Shown here: piece by piece, positions 8,650 to 18,194 of the stretch
Numbering within the stretch: position 1 is the first letter of the stretch
Layout: every line of letters starts with the position of its first letter
Origin: CAZMHL01 sp045605445
GTDB lineage: Bacteria; Bacillota; Clostridia; RGIG6154
Length of the DNA: 64,000 bases
Reading direction: 5' to 3'
Assembly (NCBI GenBank): GCA_045605445.1
Contig: JAZUPZ010000029.1
Location: 62,001-126,000, forward strand
The notes under the pieces: model-generated
What the model was told of the DNA's origin: nothing
The model's input: only the letters and a program-made list of their open reading frames with translations
Databases searched by the model: none
Program-made: the position numbers and the translations under genes

Positions 8650-9996
8650 ATGATTCACGCAACAAAGCTTCTTGCTGAATTTGTGTATAATCTTAAATTT
8701 GAAAATATTAAAAAAAGCGACGTTGAATATACAAAGCTGCTTATAATGGACTACTTTGCCGCTTCCTTTGCGGGAATTAAGGTCAACAAGGTCTACAATC
8801 GTGCAGTAGAGGAAATAATCTGCGGAATGGGCGGAAAAGAGGAGGCTTCGGTGCTTAATTCAGCCAAAAAGCTTCCCTTGCTGAATGCAGCATTTGTAAA
8901 TGCAACCTATGCTCACGGTGCCGATATGGACGACGGTCACAAAAGGGCAATGGGACATGTGGGAGCTCACGTTATTTCAGCAGTTTTTGCTCTTGCTCAA
9001 ACGTTGAACGTTTCCGGTAAAGAGGTTTTAACGGCAATTGTTGCGGGCTATGAAATTTATGTAAGAGTGTCTGCAGCGGCTCAGCCGGGCCTTGTAAACA
9101 GAGGCTTCCATTCAACGGGAACTGCAGGAGCAGTTGCCTGTGCGGCGGCTTGTGCAAAGCTCCTTAAGCTTGATGCAAAAGGGATTTACAATTCAATGGC
9201 AATTTCCGTAACTCAGGCAAGCGGGCTTATGATTATCGCCGAAAGCGGACAAATGATAAAGCCGCTTAATCCTGCAAGGGCGGCTCAGGGCGGAATTCTG
9301 TCAGCCCTTATGACAAAAAAAGGAGTTGTGGGCGGAGACTTTCCTCTTGAAAGCGAAAAGGGATGGTTCCACGCTATGACCGACTCCGTTGACGAGGGAA
9401 TGATAACAAAGGGACTGGGCGAAAGCCTTGAGGTAAGCCAGTGCTACTTTAAGCCATATCCTTCCTGCCGTCATACTCACGGGGGCGTTGAGGCGGCTCT
9501 TGAACTGAGAAAAGGAATTAACATAAACGAAATTGAAAAAATTACTCTTTACACATATAAAAATGCAATAAAAATTGCGGGGCAGATAGAAATTCCCGAA
9601 AAAGAGGGAGACTCGAAATTTTCTATTCACTATGCCCTTGCCTGCGCTATTGCAAGAGGCCATTTCGGTCTTTCAGACCTTGCCCTTGAAAATAACGGAG
9701 ATGTTATTGCCTTTGTTTCAAAAATTCAGCTTGTTGAAGATCCGGGTATGGAAATAAAGGAAAAGGGAATAAGAGGCGCAAGACTTGAAATTACAATGAA
9801 GGACAAGAGAGTGCTTGAAAAAACGGTACTTGTTCCAAAGGGCGATCCCGAAAGCCCCTTCACAGTTGAGGATATGAAGGAAAAGCTTGAAGGCTGTGCA
9901 GGAAAAGATTTCGGAGAAAATATTGCCGACAGGGTTATTGACTATGTAAACAATATTGAATTTCAGGACAAGTTCCGATATATAAGAGAGGGTTAA
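8650..9996 (+). CDS. MmgE/PrpD family protein (methylcitrate dehydratase / cis-aconitate decarboxylase fold)
   Basis: A 448-residue member of the MmgE/PrpD family, which includes 2-methylcitrate dehydratase, cis-aconitate decarboxylase and iminodisuccinate epimerase. Visible signatures are the N-terminal helical DYFAASFAGI, the conserved NATYAHGADMDDGH (about 77-90), GFHSTGTAGAVA and KPYPSCRHTHGG. No prpB, prpC or mmgD gene is nearby, so a housekeeping propionate role is unlikely. Its place between ATP-grasp genes in a polysaccharide operon suggests that it prepares a small carboxylic acid for attachment to the polymer, which is inference. It starts 3 nt after the preceding stop. Confidence 0.85.
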   Translation: MIHATKLLAEFVYNLKFENIKKSDVEYTKLLIMDYFAASFAGIKVNKVYNRAVEEIICGMGGKEEASVLNSAKKLPLLNAAFVNATYAHGADMDDGHKRAMGHVGAHVISAVFALAQTLNVSGKEVLTAIVAGYEIYVRVSAAAQPGLVNRGFHSTGTAGAVACAAACAKLLKLDAKGIYNSMAISVTQASGLMIIAESGQMIKPLNPARAAQGGILSALMTKKGVVGGDFPLESEKGWFHAMTDSVDEGMITKGLGESLEVSQCYFKPYPSCRHTHGGVEAALELRKGININEIEKITLYTYKNAIKIAGQIEIPEKEGDSKFSIHYALACAIARGHFGLSDLALENNGDVIAFVSKIQLVEDPGMEIKEKGIRGARLEITMKDKRVLEKTVLVPKGDPESPFTVEDMKEKLEGCAGKDFGENIADRVIDYVNNIEFQDKFRYIREG

Positions 9997-9999
9997 AAA

Positions 10000-11079
10000 A
10001 TGAGTATTATAAACAAGCTTCAAAGCGCATCAATGACTGCGAGAAAAATAAGAAGAAAAATTCTTGTTAAAAAGTCGAACAAAAGCTATTTTAAAAAATT
10101 AAAGGACCACGGTATTCCCTTAAGGGAGCTTTCTTCTGAACAGAAAAAGCAGATTGACGGGGTTTACAAAAAATATAATTTTAAATATGGCTACGATACT
10201 CACAGGCTTATCTATTCGGTGACCGGAAATTTTGATCCTTATTTTATGCCCGAGGATATGTTCCGTCAGATTGAGCTTAAACTCAACGATCCGGAGCTTA
10301 AAGGTGCCTGGTCAGACAAGAGCTATTTTGACTTTTTCTTCCCGGAAATAAGATTTCCCGTGACCGTTGTAAGAAACATTGCGGGTACCTTCTATGATAA
10401 AGACTATAATATAATTTCAGCGGAAAAGGCAAAGGAAATTGTTTCAGCATACGATAAATTTGCAATAAAGCCCTCCCTTGATAACGGAACGGGCAAAGGG
10501 GTTGCTCTCGGCACAAAAGAGGACGACCTTGACAAAATGTTTAAAAAATATAAAAGAGATTACGTTATTCAGGAGGTAATCAAACAGCATAAGAACATTG
10601 CTCAGTTTAATGAATCCTCCGTTAACGTTGTAAGATTTATAAGCCTTTTTGTAAACGACAGGGTTGTTCCCGTAATGGCGGCATTAAGAGTTGGCGCAAA
10701 GGGAGCTTTTAACGACAACTCAATCTCAAAAGAGGGCGAGGGTATGCTTGTAATCGGCATCGACGAAAAGGGATGCCTTAAAAAAGATGCCTATATGTCC
10801 TGCGGTATGAGGGTTGAAGAGTCTCACAGCGGAGTAAGATTCGAAGGGGTTCAGATTCCCGGCTTTGAAAAAATGAAGGAAATAATTGTAAAGGGTCACA
10901 GCAAAATGCCGAACTTCAAGTTCGTTGCCTGGGATTTTGCCGTTGATGAAAACGGCGAGGTTCTTGTTATGGAATATAACATAAAAGGTCCCGGAGTGCT
11001 CTATTATCAGTATGTTAACGGTCCGCTTTTTGCAGAGTATACCGATGAATTATTAAAATATGTTCAGGAGAAGTTGTAA
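10000..11079 (+). CDS. Sugar-transfer-associated ATP-grasp protein
   Basis: A 359-residue protein resembling the ATP-grasp group found beside glycosyltransferases. A nucleotide-binding stretch FAIKPSLDNGTGKGVALG lies near residues 151-168. NVVRFISLF and an ending MEYNIKGPG (about 324-332) supply the acidic metal ligand and Asn typical of active ATP-grasp enzymes. The N-terminal 80 residues are basic and helical. It is the third ATP-grasp gene in the operon and is distinct from the tandem pair upstream. Its acceptor is unknown. The stop codon overlaps the next start (TAATG), indicating coupled translation. Confidence 0.72.
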   Translation: MSIINKLQSASMTARKIRRKILVKKSNKSYFKKLKDHGIPLRELSSEQKKQIDGVYKKYNFKYGYDTHRLIYSVTGNFDPYFMPEDMFRQIELKLNDPELKGAWSDKSYFDFFFPEIRFPVTVVRNIAGTFYDKDYNIISAEKAKEIVSAYDKFAIKPSLDNGTGKGVALGTKEDDLDKMFKKYKRDYVIQEVIKQHKNIAQFNESSVNVVRFISLFVNDRVVPVMAALRVGAKGAFNDNSISKEGEGMLVIGIDEKGCLKKDAYMSCGMRVEESHSGVRFEGVQIPGFEKMKEIIVKGHSKMPNFKFVAWDFAVDENGEVLVMEYNIKGPGVLYYQYVNGPLFAEYTDELLKYVQEKL

Positions 11080-12320
11080 TGAAAATTTTAATGCTTAAGC
11101 CTTATTACACTCCCGAGTCTGTATCAAGCTCTCACCTTTCAGAGGATATGATGGAGTCATATCTTGCCGAAGAGGATATAACTATTGAGATACATACGCC
11201 TTATCCAACCAGGGGTGTTTCAAAGGAAGTAAGAAAAGAATTTATTAAAAATAAAAAACACGAGGTTCTTGAAAACGGCAGACTTACCGTTCACAGATTC
11301 CCTATGTTCAGAGAAGGAAGAAATTCTCTTTTAAGAGCCTTCAGATATACTCTTTGTATTATTGCAAACACAATTAACGGTCTTAAGGCTAAAGATGTTG
11401 ACGTGTTCACCATTGCCAGCACACCTCCTATAAACGGTCTCATGATGGCGGTTCTCAAAAAGTTCAAGGGATATAAGATTATGTATAATCTTCAGGATAT
11501 TTTCCCTGATTCTCTTGTAAATACGGGAATGACCAAAAAGGGCTCCTTCTTATGGAAAATAGGCAGATGGATTGAAAATATGACCTATAGAGCTGCAGAT
11601 GTTATTACCGTTATTTCTGAAGATTTTAAAAAGAATATAATGGAGAAGGGTGTTCCCGAGGAAAAAATTGAAATTGTTTACAACTGGGTTGACGAAAACA
11701 AGGTTGTTAACGTTGAAAGGGAAGACAATCCTCTTTATGACAAATTCGGTCTTGACAGAAATAAGTTTTATATTTGTTACAGCGGCAATGTGGGCTATAC
11801 CCAGAATCTTGATATGCTTAAAACCGTAGCTAAAAATTTAAAAGAGTATGAAGATATTGAATTTATAATAATAGGCGAGGGCGCCTATAAAGAAAAGCTT
11901 ATTTCAGAGCTTGAAGAGGAAAACATTAAAAACATAAAGCTGTTTCCGTTCCAGGACTACAGCGATATTTCCTGCGTTTTCTCTCTTGGCGATGCGGGTC
12001 TTGTTATGTCTAAAAAAGGCGTTGGAACAAATTCGGTTCCAAGTAAAACCTGGAGCATAATGTCGGCAGAGCGTCCGGTGCTTGCCTCCTTTGACAAGGG
12101 CTCTGAGCTTGACAGTATAATTGAAAGTCAGAAATGCGGAATCTGTGTTGATGCCGACGATGTTGAAGCCTTTACCGGTGCCGTTATCGAAATGTATAAC
12201 AACAAAGATTTGTTAAGAGAGCTTGGCAAAAACGGAAGACAGTTTATTTTAGACAATCTTACAAAAGAAACAGGTACAAAGAAAAACTTGGAAATTATGA
12301 GAAGGATTGTAAATGGTTAA
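11079..12320 (+). CDS. Glycosyltransferase family 4 (WbuB-like)
   Basis: A GT-B fold retaining glycosyltransferase (413 aa) adding one sugar to the lipid-linked repeat unit on the cytoplasmic face. The N-terminal acceptor domain includes YYTPESVSSSHL and YNLQDIFPDSL, the latter typical of the WbuB group that transfers N-acetylated sugars. The C-terminal donor domain shows YSGNVGYTQNLDML, IIGEGAYKEKL and a GTNSVPSKTWSIMSAERPVL region that replaces the usual EGxP loop. It overlaps the next gene by 8 nt. Confidence 0.87.
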   Translation: MKILMLKPYYTPESVSSSHLSEDMMESYLAEEDITIEIHTPYPTRGVSKEVRKEFIKNKKHEVLENGRLTVHRFPMFREGRNSLLRAFRYTLCIIANTINGLKAKDVDVFTIASTPPINGLMMAVLKKFKGYKIMYNLQDIFPDSLVNTGMTKKGSFLWKIGRWIENMTYRAADVITVISEDFKKNIMEKGVPEEKIEIVYNWVDENKVVNVEREDNPLYDKFGLDRNKFYICYSGNVGYTQNLDMLKTVAKNLKEYEDIEFIIIGEGAYKEKLISELEEENIKNIKLFPFQDYSDISCVFSLGDAGLVMSKKGVGTNSVPSKTWSIMSAERPVLASFDKGSELDSIIESQKCGICVDADDVEAFTGAVIEMYNNKDLLRELGKNGRQFILDNLTKETGTKKNLEIMRRIVNG

Positions 12321-13506
12321 ATATTTGTGGATCGGTATGAGTGCCGACGAAAAGCTTAAAAAGGAAATAGTTTCAAAAGGCGGAAAAATGCTTTCTGCCG
12401 CTGTTTCCCAGGATAACTTTGTAGAAGGACTTTCACGGGAAATAAAGCTTGATTCAATAAATGCCTACCGTTTGCCCCCGTATCCAAAATACAAAGAAAG
12501 AAAAGTAAAGGAATATTCCTGGGAAAACCAAGCGGGAAAGCATATAAGCGTGGGATATCTTAATTTAAAGTATATAGGGCATATGTTTAAAACCGCTTCC
12601 CTGAAAAAGGCGGCAAAAAAATGGGCAAAGGAAAATAAAAACGAAAAGGTTGTTGTTTTTGTCTATTCAATGCACTCGCCCTTTATGGAAGCTGCGGTTC
12701 AGGTTAAAAAAATTGTAAAAAGCTGCCGCATTTGTCTTATTGTTCCCGACCTGCCTCAGTATATGGACCTTGCAATGTCAAGGGTTAAGGCAGCCCTGAA
12801 AAAAGCCGACTGGGTTAAAATTCAGAGGCTTATGAAATCAATTGATAGATATGTGCTTTATTCAAAGCATATGGCAGAATTCTTAAAGCTTAAGGATAAC
12901 TGGACAGTAATAGAAGGCTCTGTTAATGATGCCGATGTGGTTTACGACTTAGTTGAAAAAAGCGAAAAAACAACGGTTATGTACAGCGGAGTATGCGATT
13001 TAAGATACGGAATTCCCGAGCTTCTTGATGCCTTTAATGAAATAGAAAACGAAAACTTTGAGCTTTGGATAACCGGCGTTGGAAACGCAGTTGAGCTCAT
13101 AAAGGAAAGAGCCGCAGGGGATGCGAGAATAAAATATCTCGGCTTTTTGCCCACAAGAAAAGACCTTCTTTTAAAGCAAAAAAGTGCTACAATGATGATA
13201 AATATGAGAAAGCCTACAGAGGAGGCTTCGGCTTATTGCTTCCCCTCAAAGCTTTTTGAATATATGGCTTCAGGAAACCCCGTTTTAACTTTTGCTATCG
13301 ACGGTATTCCCGATGAATACTACAATTATCTTGTAAAAATGGAAAGTACGGCAATCTGCCATATAAAGGATGCAATTTTAAAGGTTGCGGAGCTTTCCGG
13401 GGAAGAAAGAGAAAGTCTGGGCAGTTTTTCAAGAAACTTTGTTCTTGAAAAGAAAAACAAGTTTGTCCAGGCAAAAAAATTATTGGAGTTTGCAGATTAT
13501 GAGTAA
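12313..13506 (+). CDS. Glycosyltransferase, GT-B fold (family 1/4 group)
   Basis: A 397-residue putative glycosyltransferase. The C-terminal half carries the donor-domain features YSGVCDLRYGIPELLDAF, ELWITGVG and EASAYCFPSKLFEYMASGNPVL, the last being the usual place for the nucleotide-sugar contact. The N-terminal half is less typical and lysine-rich. It overlaps both neighbours, by 8 nt on each side. Donor and linkage cannot be deduced. Confidence 0.8.
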   Translation: MVKYLWIGMSADEKLKKEIVSKGGKMLSAAVSQDNFVEGLSREIKLDSINAYRLPPYPKYKERKVKEYSWENQAGKHISVGYLNLKYIGHMFKTASLKKAAKKWAKENKNEKVVVFVYSMHSPFMEAAVQVKKIVKSCRICLIVPDLPQYMDLAMSRVKAALKKADWVKIQRLMKSIDRYVLYSKHMAEFLKLKDNWTVIEGSVNDADVVYDLVEKSEKTTVMYSGVCDLRYGIPELLDAFNEIENENFELWITGVGNAVELIKERAAGDARIKYLGFLPTRKDLLLKQKSATMMINMRKPTEEASAYCFPSKLFEYMASGNPVLTFAIDGIPDEYYNYLVKMESTAICHIKDAILKVAELSGEERESLGSFSRNFVLEKKNKFVQAKKLLEFADYE

Positions 13507-14296
13507 TCCTTTTTTCAGTATAATAGTTGTATGCCTTAATGCAGAAGATTCTGTCAGAGAAACGGTTAACTCTGTTTTAAAACAGAATTTTACAGATTTT
13601 GAGGTTGTTGTAAAAGACGGGCTTTCAAAGGATAAAACCCTTGAAGAGGTGCCTGTTGATGAAAGAGTAAAGGTTTATTCTTTGGCAGATAAAAGCCTTT
13701 ACGATGCAATGAATCAGGCAATTGAAAGAGCAACGGGAAGGTTCCTTTGTTTCTTGAACTGTGGCGATTTTTTCGCAAACGAAAATGTTTTGGCGGAAAT
13801 ATACAAAAAAGCAATAGAGGATAAGGAAGAAAGAAAAACAGTTTACGGTAATTACGCAAGAAAGGGCGTTGTTTATAAACAGCCCTCAGCCCTTTCAAAG
13901 TTTTATCTTTACAGAACGCCCCTTTGCCATCAGACAATGTTTTTTGCAAAGAAGCTCTTTGAGGAAAACGGACTCTATGATACAAGCCTTAAAATTCTTG
14001 CGGATTATGACCATACCCTTCACGATTTTACAAGCGGAGCAAAATTTGCTTATTGTGATACGGTTGTCTGCGACTATATGGGTGGTGGCGTTTCAGAATC
14101 GGAAAAGGGAAGACAGATAAAAAAACAGGAATATAAAGTAGTAAGGGAAAAATATTTTTCAAAATCGGAAATAAGAAAATTTGAACTAAAGCTTAAGCTT
14201 TCAATGAGAGGCTTAAGACAGAAAATGGCATCTGACAACGCGCCCTATTTTATAAGAAAGCTTTACAGATTTCTGGTTAATAAAGTAAACAGGTAG
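13499..14296 (+). CDS. Glycosyltransferase family 2
   Basis: A GT-A fold inverting glycosyltransferase of 265 residues. The start FFSIIVVCLNAEDSVRETV is the classic family 2 N-terminus. NQAIERATGRFLCFLNCGD supplies the motif where a DxD/xDD metal site is expected, here reading NCGD, as often seen in the WcaA/ExoU-like subgroup. I chose the ATG at 13499, which overlaps the preceding gene by 8 nt. An earlier in-frame Met at 13385 lies inside that gene and would add unrelated sequence. No membrane segment is evident. Confidence 0.88.
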   Translation: MSNPFFSIIVVCLNAEDSVRETVNSVLKQNFTDFEVVVKDGLSKDKTLEEVPVDERVKVYSLADKSLYDAMNQAIERATGRFLCFLNCGDFFANENVLAEIYKKAIEDKEERKTVYGNYARKGVVYKQPSALSKFYLYRTPLCHQTMFFAKKLFEENGLYDTSLKILADYDHTLHDFTSGAKFAYCDTVVCDYMGGGVSESEKGRQIKKQEYKVVREKYFSKSEIRKFELKLKLSMRGLRQKMASDNAPYFIRKLYRFLVNKVNR

Positions 14297-14305
14297 GTGA
14301 GGAAA

Positions 14306-15385
14306 ATGAAAATTTGTTTTGTAACCGGCTCTCTTAAATTCAGCGGAGCGGAAAAAATAATTTCTATGCTTATGGACAAGCTTAATGAAAGAGGTCATGA
14401 TATAAGCGTTATTCTTTTAAGCAAAAAAGAGGCAGTTGAAGGCTTTGATTATGCAACCCAATATCCCTGCTTTGTAAGAGGAAATCCCGTTTCAAAGGTG
14501 CTTAACAGAATTAAAAAAATAAGAAAAATTGCAAAGGAAAACAAGTTCGATGCAATAATTTCCTTTAATGCCCTGTTTAATATCGACGTACTTTTTGCTC
14601 TTATGGGGACAAAGTCAAATGTTATCTGCTGTGACAGAAACGACCCGGTTTACGACCCTCCGGAGCTTAACAGAAGAATAAGAAGAAAAATTTTCTATCC
14701 TTTGTCAAAGGGCTTTGTTTTCCAGACAGAGGTTATAAAAAATTACTATAAAGAGGGAATAAGAAAAAAATCTGTTGTAATTCCCAATTTTATCGAGGCA
14801 GACTATGAATGTGTTGCCGAAAACAAAAGAAGAAAGGTTATTGCAACCTCTGCCCGTCTTGATGATAATCAGAAAAACCACGTTATGCTTTTAAAGGGCT
14901 TTGCGGAATTTTCAAAAACAAACAGCGAATATACCCTTGAAATGTATGGCGACGGTCCCGACAGGGCAAAATACGAGGCTCTTATAAAAGAGCTGGGAAT
15001 GGAAGAGAAAATAATTCTTTGCGGACGTGTTGAAAACGTTTCCGAAAGACTTAAAGATATTGAAATTTTTGTGCTTACCTCAAAATTCGAGGGAATGCCA
15101 AATGCTCTTATAGAGGCAATGGCAACAGGTTTGCCCTGTATTTCAACCGATTGCGGCGGTGGCGGAGCTGCGGCACTTATTGAAAACAACGTAAACGGAA
15201 TTTTAATTCCGCAAAATGACATTAAGGCTTTCACAAAAGCTCTTGAAAAGCTTGCTTCAGACGAAGCTTTAAGAATTGAGCTTGGTAAAAATGCCTATAA
15301 AATCAATCAGCGTCTTGATATAAACAAAATTGCGGTTATGTGGGAAGATGCAATTGAAAAACTGACAAAAGGAACGGATAAATGA
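14306..15385 (+). CDS. Glycosyltransferase family 4
   Basis: A 359-residue GT-B transferase. FVTGSLKFSGAEKIISMLMDKL at the N-terminus is the usual donor/acceptor cleft entrance, and the C-terminal FEGMPNALIEAMATGLPCIST is the family 4 nucleotide-sugar motif with the catalytic-region Glu. The ATG at 14306 follows GGTGAGG with good spacing. An in-frame GTG at 14297 overlaps that site and is less likely. It overlaps the polymerase gene by 4 nt (ATGA). Confidence 0.9.
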   Translation: MKICFVTGSLKFSGAEKIISMLMDKLNERGHDISVILLSKKEAVEGFDYATQYPCFVRGNPVSKVLNRIKKIRKIAKENKFDAIISFNALFNIDVLFALMGTKSNVICCDRNDPVYDPPELNRRIRRKIFYPLSKGFVFQTEVIKNYYKEGIRKKSVVIPNFIEADYECVAENKRRKVIATSARLDDNQKNHVMLLKGFAEFSKTNSEYTLEMYGDGPDRAKYEALIKELGMEEKIILCGRVENVSERLKDIEIFVLTSKFEGMPNALIEAMATGLPCISTDCGGGGAAALIENNVNGILIPQNDIKAFTKALEKLASDEALRIELGKNAYKINQRLDINKIAVMWEDAIEKLTKGTDK

Positions 15386-16689
15386 GAGTACTTAACCCTT
15401 TGGAAAAAAACAGCATAATTCACGATATGGCAATGTTCTGCCTGGCGCTCTGGATTGTTCTTAACACAACCTTTGAGTTCTTCTCGGGCTATACGGTATT
15501 GTCCTCCCTTTCAATGTATCTGTTTCTGGGAGCTGGAGCCTTCTGGCTTCTTATAAAGGGCAGATATACAATTGCAGGAAATTACTATTTCGTGTCCCTT
15601 ATATTTCTTGAAATTCTGATTCTTATATCAACCTTTTTCGTGCCAAGCACAATTACAAAATACGTTGACATGTATACCTACAGATTTTCAACTAACGTTG
15701 TTATGGCTTTTATAATAATTAACCTTATAAAGGACGAAAAAGATATCGATTACATATTCAAAGCCTTCGTAATAGGCGGAGTTTTGCTTACTATAATGTT
15801 TTACTCCGTTTACGGCTTCGACGTTTTCGAGTTTGAAGCAATGGCAAATGATGACGAATCAAGATTCGGCTGGGAGTTTGGAAACGTTAACGTTCTTGCT
15901 CAGAGATGCTCCTTCTCCCTTATATTTGCTCTTTACTATATGATTTTTACAAAGAAAAAGGCAAGTAAAATATGGTATCTTTTAATTGTTGCGGCAACCT
16001 TTACGGTTATTCTGTTCTCCGGTTCAAGAAAATCGGTTCTTGTAGTTGCTTTCGTTGCGGTATTCCTTATTATGAACCGTCAGAAAAGAACGGGAGTGGG
16101 CAAAAGGCTTACGGCGGTTGCCGGTGCTATTGCGGTTATTGTGGCAATTGTTGTGGTTATTATGACAGTTCCTGCTTTTGAGGTTGCAAGGGTAAGGCTT
16201 GAGAGTCTTTTCGAGGTATTCTTAGGCGGAAACTTCAGCGTTTCCGATATGAGACGAATGGTGTATATAAGAAGGGGACTTTCTCAGTTTCTGAAATCGC
16301 CTTTCTTCGGCAACGGAATGTGTTATTCTGTTTATATGTTCGGAACATATACCCATAATAACTTTGTTGAAATGCTCCTTAACTTTGGTGTTGTAGGTTT
16401 TATAATTTACTATTCTTCCTACTATATCAGTATGAGAAAGGCATTAAGCAAACAGTTTGGCTACGACAGAAAAAGAAAAATTCTTTTTATAGGAATTATC
16501 CTTTCCATTCTTGTTACCGAGATGGGAATTATAACTTATTATGACAGAAACATTGTTGTTCTTCTGTGCGCCGTAAGTAAATATTATTCAGATATTGTTT
16601 ATGTAAAAGTGCCGGAGGAAGAGGAAGAAGTCGAAGGCTTTAACGAAGAGTATGAAGAAGATTTTGAGCTTTCTGAAGATTCAGAATAA
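15382..16689 (+). CDS. O-antigen ligase/polymerase-like membrane protein (Wzy-like)
   Basis: A polytopic membrane protein (435 aa, about ten hydrophobic segments) of the O-antigen ligase/polymerase superfamily. It is the probable polymerase that joins lipid-linked repeat units outside the membrane. The segment VILFSGSRKSVLVVAF (about 210-226) and the loop NGMCYSVYMFGTYTHNNFVEMLLNFG (about 311-336) match the conserved regions of this family. The last 27 residues form a strongly acidic cytoplasmic tail (VPEEEEEVEGF). Sequence conservation in the family is low. The assignment rests on topology, the THNNFVE motif, and position next to a flippase. Confidence 0.8.
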   Translation: MRVLNPLEKNSIIHDMAMFCLALWIVLNTTFEFFSGYTVLSSLSMYLFLGAGAFWLLIKGRYTIAGNYYFVSLIFLEILILISTFFVPSTITKYVDMYTYRFSTNVVMAFIIINLIKDEKDIDYIFKAFVIGGVLLTIMFYSVYGFDVFEFEAMANDDESRFGWEFGNVNVLAQRCSFSLIFALYYMIFTKKKASKIWYLLIVAATFTVILFSGSRKSVLVVAFVAVFLIMNRQKRTGVGKRLTAVAGAIAVIVAIVVVIMTVPAFEVARVRLESLFEVFLGGNFSVSDMRRMVYIRRGLSQFLKSPFFGNGMCYSVYMFGTYTHNNFVEMLLNFGVVGFIIYYSSYYISMRKALSKQFGYDRKRKILFIGIILSILVTEMGIITYYDRNIVVLLCAVSKYYSDIVYVKVPEEEEEVEGFNEEYEEDFELSEDSE

Positions 16690-16706
16690 ATTGAAAGGAA
16701 TGTAAT

Positions 16707-18191
16707 ATGGCTAAAGGATTGATGAAAACCGTAAAGGGAATGGCATTGATGTCTTCAAGCATTTTTATTGACTATGTGGTCAATCTTATAATAACTTATG
16801 TGCTTGCAAGGCTTCTTACTCAGGCAGATTACGGTGAGGTTGCGGCAATAACGGTAATGGTCGGCTTTGCGGACATTTTCTGGCAGATGGGCGTAGGTCC
16901 TGCTCTTGTTCAGAAAAAAGATGCTACTGAAAAAGACATTTTAACAGCCCAAACTCTTAACCTTATGTTTGGCGTTGTGCTATTTTCGGTTGTTAATATT
17001 TTTGCAGGCTTCTGGGTTAAAGTTTTCAGCATTTCAAATATTATAATGTTCAGAATTTACTCAACTGTTTTCCTGCTGAACAGCTATATTGCAACCCCTA
17101 TGTCTCTTGCGCAGAGAAACTGCAATTTCAAGCTTTTGTCAAAGCTTAATGTATGGGGTGTTGTGTTCTACGGGGTTATCGCAATAATCCTTGCAAAAAT
17201 GGGCTTTGGTCCCTGGGCACTTATTTATGCAACCCTTTTGAGATATGTGTTCAAGCTGGTGCTGCTTGTTATTAACGTAAAGCTGAAATTCAGCCTTTAT
17301 TTTAATAAGGAATCGGCAAAAAGCCTTCTTTTCTTCGGAAGCGGACACACTCTTGCAAGAATTTTTAATTACATAGCAAATAACGGAGATACCTTCGTTG
17401 TAAATAAAACTCTTACAAAAGCGGCGGTAGGCGCCTATACAAAAACCTACAGCCTTATCGGTTATCCCGCAAGCCTTATCGGAAACACTCTTGACCACGT
17501 AATGTTTCCCATTTTATCAGGCTGTCAGGACGACCACGCAAAAATCAGAAAGTTTTTGTATACCTGCACAAGCTTTGTGGCGCTCATGACGGTTCCTCTT
17601 TCGGTTACCTGTGTTTTCTGCAGCGAAGACCTTGTTCTTTTCTTCCTGGGCGAAAACTGGGTATCAATCGTTGAACCCTTTAATATAATGATTGTTGCTC
17701 TGTTCTTCAGAACGGCATACAGAATTGCAGATACAATAACAAAATCAATAGGTAAGGTTTATTACCGTTCCGTAATTCAGATTGTTTATGCGGTTTCGGT
17801 TGTTCTCGGAGCCTATGTCGGTCACTTTAACGGACTTACAGCTATCGCTTTTTATGTAACAATTGCTTTTGTTCTTAACTATTTCCTTATGACCGGACTT
17901 TGTATGTATTTTATAAAAGCAAATGTTCTTAAATATATCTCAACGGCAATCGGACCTTTTGTTTACGGCTTTGTGGCTCTTATGGCGGGAATGCTTGTTA
18001 AAGGCTTTATAAATCAGATTCAGAACCACTTCCTGGTGTGCGCCGCATGGGCAATATTTATTTTCGGAATTTACGCTCTGCTCTTTTTAACAACAAGAAA
18101 GTTTATGCTTGTAAAAGAATTAAACGAGTCCTTTGATTCGGTTGTAAAATCCTTTTTCAGTAAGCTGAAAAAGAAAAATCAGGAGGGATAA
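16707..18191 (+). CDS. Lipid-linked oligosaccharide flippase (Wzx, polysaccharide transporter family)
   Basis: A 494-residue membrane protein with about 12-14 hydrophobic helices. The N-terminus (YVLARLLTQADYGEVAAITVMVGFADIFWQMG) is characteristic of the WzxC-type MVF/PST transporters that flip undecaprenyl-linked repeat units. It follows the polymerase by 17 nt, and the combination implies a Wzx/Wzy-dependent pathway. No chain-length regulator (Wzz/BY-kinase) is in the window. Confidence 0.88.
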   Translation: MAKGLMKTVKGMALMSSSIFIDYVVNLIITYVLARLLTQADYGEVAAITVMVGFADIFWQMGVGPALVQKKDATEKDILTAQTLNLMFGVVLFSVVNIFAGFWVKVFSISNIIMFRIYSTVFLLNSYIATPMSLAQRNCNFKLLSKLNVWGVVFYGVIAIILAKMGFGPWALIYATLLRYVFKLVLLVINVKLKFSLYFNKESAKSLLFFGSGHTLARIFNYIANNGDTFVVNKTLTKAAVGAYTKTYSLIGYPASLIGNTLDHVMFPILSGCQDDHAKIRKFLYTCTSFVALMTVPLSVTCVFCSEDLVLFFLGENWVSIVEPFNIMIVALFFRTAYRIADTITKSIGKVYYRSVIQIVYAVSVVLGAYVGHFNGLTAIAFYVTIAFVLNYFLMTGLCMYFIKANVLKYISTAIGPFVYGFVALMAGMLVKGFINQIQNHFLVCAAWAIFIFGIYALLFLTTRKFMLVKELNESFDSVVKSFFSKLKKKNQEG

Positions 18192-18194
18192 GAA

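Noticed and set aside
13385..13498. Start at 13385 for the family 2 glycosyltransferase
   Set aside because: It lies well inside the previous gene; the conserved family N-terminus starts at the ATG at 13499.
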